Below, one piece after another: positions 1 through 8,256 of a DNA stretch of 64,000 bases. Source of the stretch: Eubacteriaceae bacterium. GTDB taxonomy: Bacteria > Bacillota > Clostridia > Lachnospirales > Lachnospiraceae. Under the pieces are notes generated by a model. That model searched no databases. It worked only from the letters and a program-made list of their open reading frames with translations, and was not told where the DNA came from. Made by a program: the position numbers and the translations under genes. The stretch spans positions 199,958 through 263,957 of the forward strand of contig CAJSYQ010000002.1 of NCBI GenBank assembly GCA_910574015.1, in the 5' to 3' direction. Position 1 is the stretch's first letter, and each line of letters opens with the position of its first letter.

Positions 1-402
1 CTGAATCCTCAGATTTCTAAAATTCGGTACACCCCATTTTTCTCCAAGCAGCAAAAAGAGCCCGTCCGTGTCAGAAAATGGAGCCAGAATCATCACACCA
101 AAGAAATCCAGTGAAATAATATCTGCCTTCCAGGCCCGTTGCTGCAGTTGTAAAAATTCTTTTTTCCATCCATTTATATAAGAAGTCTCCGGGTAAGGCA
201 GTTTAGAGATTCTTTTCTGCAGAGTGGAAGAAGACATCCCATATTTTATAGTCCACTTTACAATTCCCTTAATTGTGGCAAAAGTGCTCTGCGAGTCCCG
301 ATATTGTATGAAATCCTGATACTCTCTTTTGATCAAGGGATTTCTTCCAATCAGCAGAGTAAATAGTCTCTCCTTTACAGAGAATAATAACTTCGCAGCC
401 AT
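1..402 (-). CDS. N-terminal part of an unrecognised protein, cut by the window edge
   Basis: An open frame of 134 codons runs leftward from an ATG at 400-402 to the window edge without a stop. An AAAAAGGA stretch lies about 9 bases upstream of that ATG. The visible protein begins MAAKLLFSVKERLFTLLIG, is basic, and ends with a hydrophobic patch (DIISLDFFGVMILAPF). I do not recognise the family. It is divergent from the ATPase at 547, and the 29-bp palindrome at 453-481 lies in the shared spacer. Its AT-rich composition matches the glycan genes to the right, so a role in that locus is possible but is only inference. Confidence 0.6.
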   Translation of the reverse strand, partial: MAAKLLFSVKERLFTLLIGRNPLIKREYQDFIQYRDSQSTFATIKGIVKWTIKYGMSSSTLQKRISKLPYPETSYINGWKKEFLQLQQRAWKADIISLDFFGVMILAPFSDTDGLFLLLGEKWGVPNFRNLRIQ

Positions 403-452
403 ATATCCATATCCTTTTTAATAATGCATGCCAAATCGTATAAAAGGTTAAA

Positions 453-481
453 ATGCAACCCTTTATAATGAAAGGTTGTAT
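453..481 (+). repeat. 29-bp dif-like palindrome, copy 1
   Basis: Left arm ATGCAACCCTT, 7-base core TATAATG, right arm AAAGGTTGTAT. The arms are imperfect inverted repeats of each other (9 of 11 positions). It matches the inverted copy at 8257-8285 at 28 of 29 positions and the direct copy at 8046-8074 at 26 of 29. It lies 14 bases before the -35 box of the ATPase gene. The arm-core-arm layout resembles crossover sites of tyrosine recombinases such as Xer/dif, but no recombinase is encoded here. Confidence 0.75.
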
Positions 482-494
482 CACCAATCCATAC

Positions 495-523
495 TTGAAA
501 GCATATTTTGCATCTGATACAAT
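495..523 (+). promoter_or_regulatory. sigma-A promoter of the ATPase/nuclease gene
   Basis: TTGAAA at 495-500, a 17-base spacer and TACAAT at 518-523. The predicted start of transcription near 530 leaves a very short leader that begins at the ribosome site AAAGGAG, before the ATG at 547. Confidence 0.6.
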
Positions 524-546
524 GAGATAAAGGAGAGGTGGTCTGA

Positions 547-2220
547 ATGGCAAGAACCGTATCAATTGGAGCTCAGGATTTTGAAGAGTTGATTTCTGAA
601 AATTGTTTCTATATAGATAAAACATTATTTATAAAAGAATGGTGGGAAAACAAAGACAAGGTGACACTGATCACCCGTCCAAGACGATTTGGCAAGACTT
701 TGAATATGAACATGCTGGAACGTTACTGGAGTGTAAAATATCAGGACCAGGGAGAAATATTTAAAGACCTGAACATCTGGAAAGAAAAGAAGTACAGAGA
801 ACTACAGGGGACATATCCGGTAATCTTTCTCTCCTTTGCCGGCATTAAAGAAAATAACTATAAGGGTGTGATCAAGCAGTTTTATCAAATAATAATAAAC
901 CTGTATTCGAAATATGAATTTCTCAGAGACTGCGGAAAACTGGGAGAGAAGGATAAGGCATATTTTGACCGCATTGGAAGGGATATGGATACAGAAGAGG
1001 CTGGTATGGCCTTATATCAGTTGTGCAATTTTCTTCATCGATATTATGACAGGAAAGTGATAATATTGCTGGATGAATACGATACGCCGATGCAGGAAGC
1101 ATATGTAAATGGTTATTGGGAAGAAATCCTATCCTTTACCGGGACTTTATTCAATAATACCTTTAAAACGAATCCCTATCTTGAGAGAGCCATTCTGACA
1201 GGAATCACACGAATCAGTAAGGAGTCCCTGTTTTCTGACCTGAATAATCTAAAGGTGATTACCATGACTTCAAACAATTATGCCTCCTGTTTTGGTTTTA
1301 CCGAAGAAGAGGTATTTGCCGCCATGGATGAATATGGTATGACAGAAAAGGAGAAAGCCAAACAATGGTATGACGGTTTTTCCATTGGAAACTATCAGGA
1401 TATCTATAATCCATGGTCCGTCATCAATATGCTGGATGAGGGAACCTTTAAGGCGTATTGGGCCAATACCAGCTCCAATCGTCTTGCCGGGGATCTGATC
1501 CGCCATGGAAATGAAGAGATAAAAATGCAATTTGAAGAACTGCTTTCCGGCAGAACGATACGCTGCCGCATCAATGAAGAAATTATATACAACCAGCTCG
1601 GGCAGTATGAGGATGCTGTCTGGAGCCTTCTTTTGGCATCAGGATATATGAAAATCGTGGAGATTCAGGAAAGATATTATGAACTGGCACTGACAAATTA
1701 TGAAACAAAGTACATGTTTGAGAATCTGGTGCTTGACTGGTTCGCAGAAGATTCCGCCAGTTACAATGGTTTTGTCCGGTCCCTTTTAAAGGGGGATCTT
1801 AAAGCAATGAACGCCTATATGAACCGCGTGTCAAAATCCATGTTCAGCTCCTTCGATGGGGGAAACAGACCATCGGATGAAACGCATCCGGAACGGTTCT
1901 ATCATGGTTTTGTGCTGGGACTTCTAGTAGAACTGGCAGACCGGTATGTGGTGACTTCAAACCGAGAGAGTGGTTTCGGCCGATACGATGTCCTTATGGA
2001 ACCAAAATCAGAAGATTATGATGGAATCATTCTGGAATTTAAGGTACATGACCCAGAGGACGAGAAGGATCTGCAGGAGACAGTACAATCAGCACTCCGT
2101 CAGATCAAGGAAAGACAATATGGCCAGATTTTACTGGATCACGGATTAAAACACCATCATATCCGCAGCTATGGTTTTGCTTTTGAGGGTAAGAAAGTGC
2201 TGATCGGAGAAGGGGAGTGA
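547..2220 (+). CDS. AAA-ATPase-like protein with C-terminal PD-(D/E)XK nuclease domain
   Basis: This 557-residue protein belongs to the abundant AAA-ATPase-like plus PDDEXK_9 family of clostridia and Bacteroidetes, whose role is not established. The Walker A motif is RPRRFGKT (K50), and Walker B is VIILLDEYD (D176-E177). Near the C-terminus RYD (D481) followed by ILEFK (E497, K499) fits the PD-(D/E)XK nuclease fold. AAAGGAGAGG precedes the ATG. It stands alone, with its own promoter and a perfect terminator hairpin, at the left edge of the glycan locus. A defence or mobile-element role is sometimes suspected for the family; nothing in the sequence proves it here. Confidence 0.85.
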   Translation: MARTVSIGAQDFEELISENCFYIDKTLFIKEWWENKDKVTLITRPRRFGKTLNMNMLERYWSVKYQDQGEIFKDLNIWKEKKYRELQGTYPVIFLSFAGIKENNYKGVIKQFYQIIINLYSKYEFLRDCGKLGEKDKAYFDRIGRDMDTEEAGMALYQLCNFLHRYYDRKVIILLDEYDTPMQEAYVNGYWEEILSFTGTLFNNTFKTNPYLERAILTGITRISKESLFSDLNNLKVITMTSNNYASCFGFTEEEVFAAMDEYGMTEKEKAKQWYDGFSIGNYQDIYNPWSVINMLDEGTFKAYWANTSSNRLAGDLIRHGNEEIKMQFEELLSGRTIRCRINEEIIYNQLGQYEDAVWSLLLASGYMKIVEIQERYYELALTNYETKYMFENLVLDWFAEDSASYNGFVRSLLKGDLKAMNAYMNRVSKSMFSSFDGGNRPSDETHPERFYHGFVLGLLVELADRYVVTSNRESGFGRYDVLMEPKSEDYDGIILEFKVHDPEDEKDLQETVQSALRQIKERQYGQILLDHGLKHHHIRSYGFAFEGKKVLIGEGE

Positions 2221-2245
2221 AACAACTCCCCTTCTCCGATCAGCA
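2198..2245. terminator. bidirectional terminator hairpin, perfect 21-bp stem
   Basis: Arms 2198-2218 and 2225-2245 are exactly complementary, with a 6-base loop (GAAACA). The stem contains the last codons and the stop codon of the ATPase gene. A T-rich stretch (AATTTTTTT) follows about ten bases later, before the stop of the convergent gene ending at 2262. The stem length and position between convergent genes support termination on both strands. Confidence 0.75.
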
Positions 2246-2261
2246 TACAATCAAAATTTTT

Positions 2262-4628
2262 TTATGCAAGACGTTCTGTAATCCAGTCAGCAATTACTTT
2301 TGAATTTTCTATATTATTACACTTTTCATCAAGATAATAAGATGCGATCCGTTTATTTTCTTCTTTCCTATATTCTGGATTCCGCAGATAATTCTCAACC
2401 TCCTGCATTGTATCCTGCCATGTGCGGGTCTTTGGACCAGGTGTCATGTTCATATAATCAATACTGATGCCCGCATCAAATGACAAATACCATTCATAAT
2501 CCGGGCAAAAAAATACCGCAGGAATATTAAATGCTGTTCCATCAATGGCAACAGATGAATAATCTGTAATAATAACAGCATAATTTAATACAGATACATA
2601 AAAATCCTTTTCCAGATCCAGAGAAATCCTGTCATAATTTTGTATTTTGTTTTTTATCATATTACTGTAATTTCTCCATGTATGTGGATGAAGCCGCAGT
2701 ACAAATTCACTATCCAGTTCCGTCATCTTTTCTTGGATTAAATCTAGTGAATCAAGACAGCTCTGGATCAATTCCCGTTCCTTATCATATGAAAACCGAT
2801 AGGTAGGAGCATAGAGAACCTGATTCTTTTGCTCATTTTCGTTCATACGGGCATACACTGCATAATTTCTTGGATATCCCGCATTGCAGAAGCTTTCTTC
2901 ACTCACATGCCATATTCTTCCGATCATATCTCTCTGCCAGTCTCCCGGACACAAAAACAGAAAGTATTGCTCAAAAAGCTCACGGACAGGGGCTTTAAAT
3001 ATATATTTTATTTTTTTCTTAAATCTTCTTAAAGAACTGTCCTGATCCTGTGATATAATGTCAGTGGAATACTTTACTCCAGGCACAGTAGTATTAAAAA
3101 CCTTCTCCCCGTCTCCCATAGATTTGAAGCCCACACCATGCCACAACTGTACAACTTTTGTTCGGTGATTAAATCCGTAAATGGGAGAAAAGTCTGACAT
3201 AACAAAATGATCCACAACAGCTATGGCAGCTCTGGCAGTGGCCCAAATCCCTTTCCATGACCTCATCTTATATGCACAATAGCCGCATTCCTGCACCTGC
3301 TGGTACACTTCATCAGATTTAGTTACCCAGACAGCTTCGATATCTGGATAATTATTGTTTATATATTCAAAAAAATATTTAGAATTATCCATAAAGGTAT
3401 TTTTTTTGAAACCAGAAAACACCCAAAGATTGTTTTTTTTCGGCACAGCCGAAAAAGCCCAATAGCCAATAAGCTTTGCAAGATAAACAAAGGCATCCTT
3501 TACTTTGTAACGCATCTTCCTTATACGCTTATTAAAAAAAGCACACATCCGGATAAAGGGTCTAAAAAAACGCATAGCATACTTATTTACCGTAAGCATT
3601 TGTTTGCCTTCCCAGGAATACATTCCAATCATTCTCCGGTTAATATAATAATAGCTTGCATATAAAGCAAAGATATCACGACATTCTTTAGGATATAAAG
3701 AAATTAAATCACTTATCCTTTCCATTTCATTTATTTTAATGGAGGCTTTTACATAATTCGTAATTTCCTTGCGTATTCTCTCAACCATTGCTTTTCTTGG
3801 AAATGCTTTAATACCGTTATTCTCATAAAAAGAAATCATTCCCTTCATGATACGGACCCAGTCCAGACGAGACTTCAAAAAATGCTCATCCATACTTTCA
3901 CTCATATAGACTCCGACATCACTGCGCCGGTATACAGAGACAACGTCTGGCAGCATTGCGCACGTCCCGTCTCCTAACTGCATCAATATCAGAGAATGAT
4001 CTCCTACAATCCCATCATAATACCAGTCCGGAATCTGAATATTATAATCATAACGGTAAAATACAGTAGATGTATGAGCAATATTCATATTGATAAAATT
4101 ACCATTCCTAAATTCCGTTATGTCATCCTCGTTTGTCCTGGGACACAGAGGATCACATTCCGGATAAATCATTTTACCCTCGCTATTTTCTTTAAAATAG
4201 CTTCTTAAAAACCAATCCTCCGGTGCACTAATCTCAGCTCTGGCAAAACAGAGTCTCATGTCCGGATTGCTCTCCATATAATCGTATTGTTTCTGCAGTT
4301 TAAATTCATCGATCCAGTAATCATCCCCTTCACAAAGTGCAATATAGGGAGATTTCGCCTGTTCGCACATATCAATGAGATTATGCTGGGCTCCCATGTT
4401 CTCCTCGCGCAAAAACGCCACGATTTTATCGGGATACTTTTCTGCATATTCTCTGACGATCTGCGCCGTATTATCGGGTCCCTGATCCTCACCGACGAAA
4501 ATCTGATACTCAAAATCTGTCTTCTGCATCAGAAAACTATCCAATGCCTCTCGAATAAATTCCTCATGTGCATATGTGATACAAACTATCGTCACAGCGA
4601 TATCTTCACGAATCTTATTTATCTGCAT
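2262..4628 (-). CDS. bifunctional GT2 glycosyltransferase / CDP-glycerol glycerophosphotransferase (TagF-like)
   Basis: The first ~250 of 788 residues are a family-2 glycosyltransferase (VTIVCITYAHEEFIREAL, then EGDDYW as the metal and nucleotide site). From about residue 390 the protein matches the TagF/CDP-glycerol glycerophosphotransferase family, with QLWHGVGFKS, APTYRFS, LRLHPH and DYSSVAID. It probably adds a sugar and then glycerol- or ribitol-phosphate units to a cell-surface polymer at the membrane. AGGAAGGAAA precedes the ATG. It is the last gene of the leftward operon that starts at 8020, 24 bases after the ATP-grasp gene. Substrates cannot be read from the sequence. Confidence 0.88.
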   Translation of the reverse strand: MQINKIREDIAVTIVCITYAHEEFIREALDSFLMQKTDFEYQIFVGEDQGPDNTAQIVREYAEKYPDKIVAFLREENMGAQHNLIDMCEQAKSPYIALCEGDDYWIDEFKLQKQYDYMESNPDMRLCFARAEISAPEDWFLRSYFKENSEGKMIYPECDPLCPRTNEDDITEFRNGNFINMNIAHTSTVFYRYDYNIQIPDWYYDGIVGDHSLILMQLGDGTCAMLPDVVSVYRRSDVGVYMSESMDEHFLKSRLDWVRIMKGMISFYENNGIKAFPRKAMVERIRKEITNYVKASIKINEMERISDLISLYPKECRDIFALYASYYYINRRMIGMYSWEGKQMLTVNKYAMRFFRPFIRMCAFFNKRIRKMRYKVKDAFVYLAKLIGYWAFSAVPKKNNLWVFSGFKKNTFMDNSKYFFEYINNNYPDIEAVWVTKSDEVYQQVQECGYCAYKMRSWKGIWATARAAIAVVDHFVMSDFSPIYGFNHRTKVVQLWHGVGFKSMGDGEKVFNTTVPGVKYSTDIISQDQDSSLRRFKKKIKYIFKAPVRELFEQYFLFLCPGDWQRDMIGRIWHVSEESFCNAGYPRNYAVYARMNENEQKNQVLYAPTYRFSYDKERELIQSCLDSLDLIQEKMTELDSEFVLRLHPHTWRNYSNMIKNKIQNYDRISLDLEKDFYVSVLNYAVIITDYSSVAIDGTAFNIPAVFFCPDYEWYLSFDAGISIDYMNMTPGPKTRTWQDTMQEVENYLRNPEYRKEENKRIASYYLDEKCNNIENSKVIADWITERLA

Positions 4629-4652
4629 TATCGTTATTTCCTTCCTGTATTC

Positions 4653-5936
4653 TTAAACACGCCAATCCAGTAATGCTTCTACCTCACTGCAGTCAAATAC
4701 CGGTATATTGCATGCCTGTGATATCTTTTTTCTCTCACTAAAGGAATCGTCTATAAAGATTGACTTCTTGTAATGGATGTAATCCCTTTTTTCCTTATCC
4801 CTGTCTATCCGGATCACTTCATCAAAGAGTGATTCGGAAATACGATTTTCCAGCAATGTATCCGAAACCTCTCTGGAATGCTTGGTCAGAAGTATTCTTC
4901 TCTTTCCCTGATTCACCGTTTGATACAGGTATTGGATAAGTACAGTATTTATTCTGCCATTCACGATAAGGGTGTCGTCCAGATCCACATATATTGTATC
5001 ATAATCCAAATCGGTATGGTATCTGCTTATAAGTGCCCGGTCAACCTCAATATGGTATTCATTTTCAATAATGTCAACGGGTAATTCCATCAGGCAGAAT
5101 AACGTCAGCAACGGAAAATTTACACCCGTATTTCTACTCATCCCCATTGTCCCTGCAATCCGCGGAGCAATCTCCATCAGTCGGTACTCGCCCTTGTCAT
5201 TTTTCTTTATCTGAAAGAACCACGCCCCGCAAAACTTTAGCCGGCGGTTGATTTCCTGCGCCATATGCAGAATATCATCCGGGACGGCAAGGCGCTGTGA
5301 CGACACACTGATACCATTCCGTATCCTTTTCCGGTCCCTCATCCGGCAGACCCGGAGTTCCCCCTTATTGTCCGTCAGACAATCTATCGTAAATTCATCC
5401 CCCGGCAGATATTCGCAGATGATAAGATCTGGATTTTTTTTCAGAGCCAGTTCCAGTTCTTCTTTGGTGTCAACGATCATTGCGCCCTGGGATCCCTGTC
5501 CCACATCAGGTTTCACAAAAACAGGAAATGATGTCACCCCATCAATGGAGGAATAAAATTCCGGAATAAATTCTAACATATTAAAATAACGGTATGTTGT
5601 CTCTTTGGAACGACAGATCCGCACTGTATCTAGTTCAGAAGTAACGATCTGTGCATGAAATCTGTCCTTGTTCTCTGTCAGATAGAGCTGTATGTCATCG
5701 TAGGCGGGATAAATAAAATCAATCTGATTTTCATCTATGATCCGATTCAGTTCTTCACAAAAGTTACTTTCTGTATAAAAAGGTATTCCTTCTATATAAT
5801 TTGAGTACACATAGGCAGCATGACAGGGAACACTGGAGAGACCATATACTTCAAAATGAGTGGAATACTTTAATGCGTTATTGATCTCCAGCGCGATTTC
5901 AGAACCTGCCGGAAATACTAAAACTCTTTTTTTCAT
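4653..5936 (-). CDS. ATP-grasp ligase fused to a HAD-family phosphatase-like domain
   Basis: Residues 1 to about 300 form a carbamoyl-phosphate-synthase-like ATP-grasp enzyme: FPVFVKPDVGQGSQGA binds the nucleotide, ICEYLPGDEFTID is the grasp strand, and LMEIAPRIAG supplies metal ligands. Residues ~310-427 are HAD-like, with DLDDTLI as motif I, LLTKHS as motif II and a lysine plus IDDS as motifs III/IV. ATP-grasp enzymes join a carboxylate to an amine or thiol, so this one could attach an amino acid or other acid to an amino sugar. The HAD half may remove a phosphate from the substrate or product. The ATG overlaps the stop of the aminotransferase gene by four bases, so the two are probably translationally coupled. 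Confidence 0.85.
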   Translation of the reverse strand: MKKRVLVFPAGSEIALEINNALKYSTHFEVYGLSSVPCHAAYVYSNYIEGIPFYTESNFCEELNRIIDENQIDFIYPAYDDIQLYLTENKDRFHAQIVTSELDTVRICRSKETTYRYFNMLEFIPEFYSSIDGVTSFPVFVKPDVGQGSQGAMIVDTKEELELALKKNPDLIICEYLPGDEFTIDCLTDNKGELRVCRMRDRKRIRNGISVSSQRLAVPDDILHMAQEINRRLKFCGAWFFQIKKNDKGEYRLMEIAPRIAGTMGMSRNTGVNFPLLTLFCLMELPVDIIENEYHIEVDRALISRYHTDLDYDTIYVDLDDTLIVNGRINTVLIQYLYQTVNQGKRRILLTKHSREVSDTLLENRISESLFDEVIRIDRDKEKRDYIHYKKSIFIDDSFSERKKISQACNIPVFDCSEVEALLDWRV

Positions 5937-7045
5937 CTTAGGACCATCCCCTTAATAATCTTACAAATTTCGTCCACCACATCCAATTCCAATTCTGCAT
6001 AAATTGGAAGACATAGAACGGAAGAGGCAACTTTTTTGGCTACTGGCGTCTCTGCCGCATTGTATATGGGACGGTAACAGGCAAACTCATTGATCAGCGG
6101 ATAAAAATATTTTCTGGTGAATATGTTCTCTTCCTTTAATTTCTGCCAGACAGCATCTCTGTCAACCGTAAGCAGTTCACTGTCAAAGACTACCGGAAAA
6201 TAGGCATAATTCGATTTGACACCCTCTTTTTCCCGGCAGAGCTTAATTCCGGGAATACCCTCAAGATGCTGTCTGTACCTGTCCGCCGCCCGCTTCCTCT
6301 TATGAATCTGATCATAAATATGACGGAGGTTACACAGTCCCATTGCCGCCTGAAACTCGTTCATTTTGGCATTGGCTCCGATTTCGTCTACCACCTCTTC
6401 ATTCTGGATTCCAAAGTTTTTCAACTGATACAATTTTCTGTGCAGCCAGTCCTCACTGGACGCCACAGCTCCCCCCTCTATCGTATGGAACACCTTGGTA
6501 GCATGAAAGCTGAACATAGAAGCATCGCCATAGGCGGCAACATTGACCCCATTCTGTTCTACACAGAATGCGTGTGCCGCATCGTAAATCACCTTAAGCC
6601 TGTGCTTATGAGCTATTTCCATAATTGCGTCGTTATCACATATGTTTCCATAGACATGTACCGGCACAATGGCTGTTGTCTTTGGCGTGATCAGAGCCTC
6701 CAGTTTTTCAATGTCAATGGTATAATCATCTTCCCGGATATCACAAAAAACAGGAGTAAGATTATTCCTCACTATGGCATGTGTAGTCGATGCAAATGAA
6801 TATGGTGTGGTAATAACCTGTCCGCTCAGTTCAAACGCCTGAAGTGTCAATTCCAACGCCATATGCCCATTACAAAAAAGAGAGACTTCCGGTACCTGCA
6901 GAAGTCCTGACAATTGTTTCTGTAATTGTCTATGTTTCGTTCCCATGTTAGTCAGCCATACGGAATCCCATATATCACGAATTTCATCTACATATTCATC
7001 AAATTCCGGCATTGATGACTGAGTCACCATGATCTTATCTCTCAT
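5933..7045 (-). CDS. DegT/DnrJ/EryC1/StrS-family sugar aminotransferase (left operon)
   Basis: This PLP enzyme transfers an amino group to a nucleotide-bound keto sugar. The PLP lysine lies in FSFHATKVFHTIEGG, and the cofactor aspartate in IYDAAHAF. I chose the ATG at 7045 because GGAGG lies five bases upstream; a longer frame from 7057 would include that ribosome site. Its start lies 24 bases after the GT2 stop, and its end overlaps the ATP-grasp gene by four bases. It is a clear paralogue of the aminotransferase at 8333, sharing the TPVFCDI..D.TID and VHV.G..C segments. The 4-amino or 3-amino product cannot be fixed from sequence. Confidence 0.9.
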   Translation of the reverse strand: MRDKIMVTQSSMPEFDEYVDEIRDIWDSVWLTNMGTKHRQLQKQLSGLLQVPEVSLFCNGHMALELTLQAFELSGQVITTPYSFASTTHAIVRNNLTPVFCDIREDDYTIDIEKLEALITPKTTAIVPVHVYGNICDNDAIMEIAHKHRLKVIYDAAHAFCVEQNGVNVAAYGDASMFSFHATKVFHTIEGGAVASSEDWLHRKLYQLKNFGIQNEEVVDEIGANAKMNEFQAAMGLCNLRHIYDQIHKRKRAADRYRQHLEGIPGIKLCREKEGVKSNYAYFPVVFDSELLTVDRDAVWQKLKEENIFTRKYFYPLINEFACYRPIYNAAETPVAKKVASSVLCLPIYAELELDVVDEICKIIKGMVLR

Positions 7046-7069
7046 CGCAGCCTCCATTCGTTCGATAAG

Positions 7070-8020
7070 CTAAATTCTTTTCTTTAATTTCCGAATAATC
7101 CCTCTGGGAAGAAAAAAGATGTAACTCCACCTATTTACCCCGGGATAGTGCAATATCTTTTTAATGTCCTGATAAATTAAAGGAGAACGTTTTCTCAGAC
7201 ACTGATAAACTGCGCTCGTAAAAAAATCTTTTTTCGTAAGATTAAAATCTATGTCTGCGGTCTCTTTGCGCCCCTTCGCATACTCTTCCAGCTGGCAGGT
7301 TAGAGCAAAACTATCATAGGCACTGTGAATATTACTGGCAAAACACCGGGAGGTTGCATTCCTCTCCCCGATTTTGTTGATCTGCCGATACGCGCCCATG
7401 CAGTCATGCAAACGATAGAGAGGTCCCTCCAGTGCCAGTACCATTTGCAAAGTCCTGTCGGAAATCAAAGGATGCGCTGTCCGAATAATTTCATATGCAT
7501 CAGGTTTTTCCTTAAAAATATTGCGGAACATCAAGGTTCCCGTCTGCCCTGCCAGATACAGTCCCTGATGATCTTGGATCGTATACTCTCGTTTCTTACA
7601 GAGCCAGTCCAAATTCTGATCGGACAGTTCGTTTCCCAGTTCGTCTACAAGCAGGCATTCATGGGTACATCCGATATAATCCAGATGAGTTTCAAGGAAA
7701 TCATACTGTTTCTGAAGCTTGTCAGGATCCGTCCAGTAGTCATCCCCCTCAAGGAGGGCAACATACTTTCCTCTGGCGTGCTCTAATAAATCATATAAAT
7801 TTGCACTCGCCCCAAGATTCTGTTCCCTCTGTATCAGGTTCAGATTCTGTGTCCGCGCCAGCTCTTCCAAAATTTCTCCCGTCCTGTCCGTGGAGGCGTC
7901 ATTTCCTACTAAAATTTCAATTACCTTGTCTGTATTCTGAGATAAAATACTTTGTAATGCCTGATGTATATACCGCTCCTGATTGTAGGTAATTACAATG
8001 ACACTTATCAATGATTCCAA
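7070..8020 (-). CDS. GT2 glycosyltransferase, first gene of the left operon
   Basis: A 316-residue GT-A glycosyltransferase without membrane segments. SVIVITYNQERYIHQAL is the nucleotide-binding strand, and LLEGDDYWTDPDKL carries the DxD-like metal site. The start codon is TTG at 8020: it has GGAGGAGA upstream, and an in-frame TAA lies just before it, so no longer start exists. It is closely related to the GT2 at 9439 (GDDYWTDP.KLQ, then IGCTH), so both operons carry a copy. It is transcribed from the TTGACA/TAGAAT promoter at 8090-8118. Confidence 0.9.
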   Translation of the reverse strand: MESLISVIVITYNQERYIHQALQSILSQNTDKVIEILVGNDASTDRTGEILEELARTQNLNLIQREQNLGASANLYDLLEHARGKYVALLEGDDYWTDPDKLQKQYDFLETHLDYIGCTHECLLVDELGNELSDQNLDWLCKKREYTIQDHQGLYLAGQTGTLMFRNIFKEKPDAYEIIRTAHPLISDRTLQMVLALEGPLYRLHDCMGAYRQINKIGERNATSRCFASNIHSAYDSFALTCQLEEYAKGRKETADIDFNLTKKDFFTSAVYQCLRKRSPLIYQDIKKILHYPGVNRWSYIFFLPRGIIRKLKKRI

Positions 8021-8045
8021 TCTTCTCCTCCACCTTTAAACCAGA

Positions 8046-8074
8046 ATGAAACTCTCTATAATGAAAGGTTGTAT
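8046..8074 (+). repeat. 29-bp dif-like palindrome, copy 2
   Basis: Arm ATGAAACTCTC, core TATAATG, arm AAAGGTTGTAT. It differs from copy 1 at three positions, all in the left arm. It has the same orientation as copy 1 and the opposite orientation to copy 3 (8257-8285). With copy 3 it brackets the promoter-bearing segment of the divergent region. Confidence 0.75.
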
Positions 8075-8256
8075 TTTTATAATGCTATTATTCTACTATA
8101 CTCCCCATGCAATGTCAAGATTTTCGTTGTTTATCCATATTGTCTATTTTTATCAGAATTTCGAATTTCAGGAAAACACTATATTTATAATAGAGGCTCT
8201 GTTTTCTAAAAAACATTTATTTTTAATTGTTTTTTTGTGATCAGTGCCTGGAAAAA
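8075..8256. other. AT-rich segment bracketed by inverted 29-bp sites; candidate invertible promoter segment
   Basis: These 182 bases hold no gene. They contain one near-consensus promoter pointing left (8090-8118). Pointing right there is only a TATAAT at 8186-8191 without a recognisable -35 box 17 bases upstream (GAATTT). Inversion between the flanking sites would place the strong promoter about 85 bases ahead of the right operon. Both sites would stay in the 5' leaders. That a recombinase acts here is inference. Confidence 0.5.
8090..8118 (-). promoter_or_regulatory. strong sigma-A promoter now facing the left glycan operon
   Basis: Read on the minus strand: TTGACA (8113-8118), a 17-base spacer and TAGAAT (8090-8095). 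The predicted transcription start near 8083 leaves a leader of about 60 bases to the TTG start at 8020. This is the best promoter match in the divergent region. Confidence 0.7.

Noticed and set aside
464-469. TATAAT in the core of the 29-bp repeat as a promoter -10 box
   Set aside because: No acceptable -35 box lies 16-18 bases upstream at copy 1 or copy 2, while other promoters with both boxes are present nearby.
8046-8240. A 64-codon open frame on the + strand across the divergent region
   Set aside because: It crosses the 29-bp site and AT-rich promoter region, has no ribosome site, and its codons look like noncoding AT-rich DNA.
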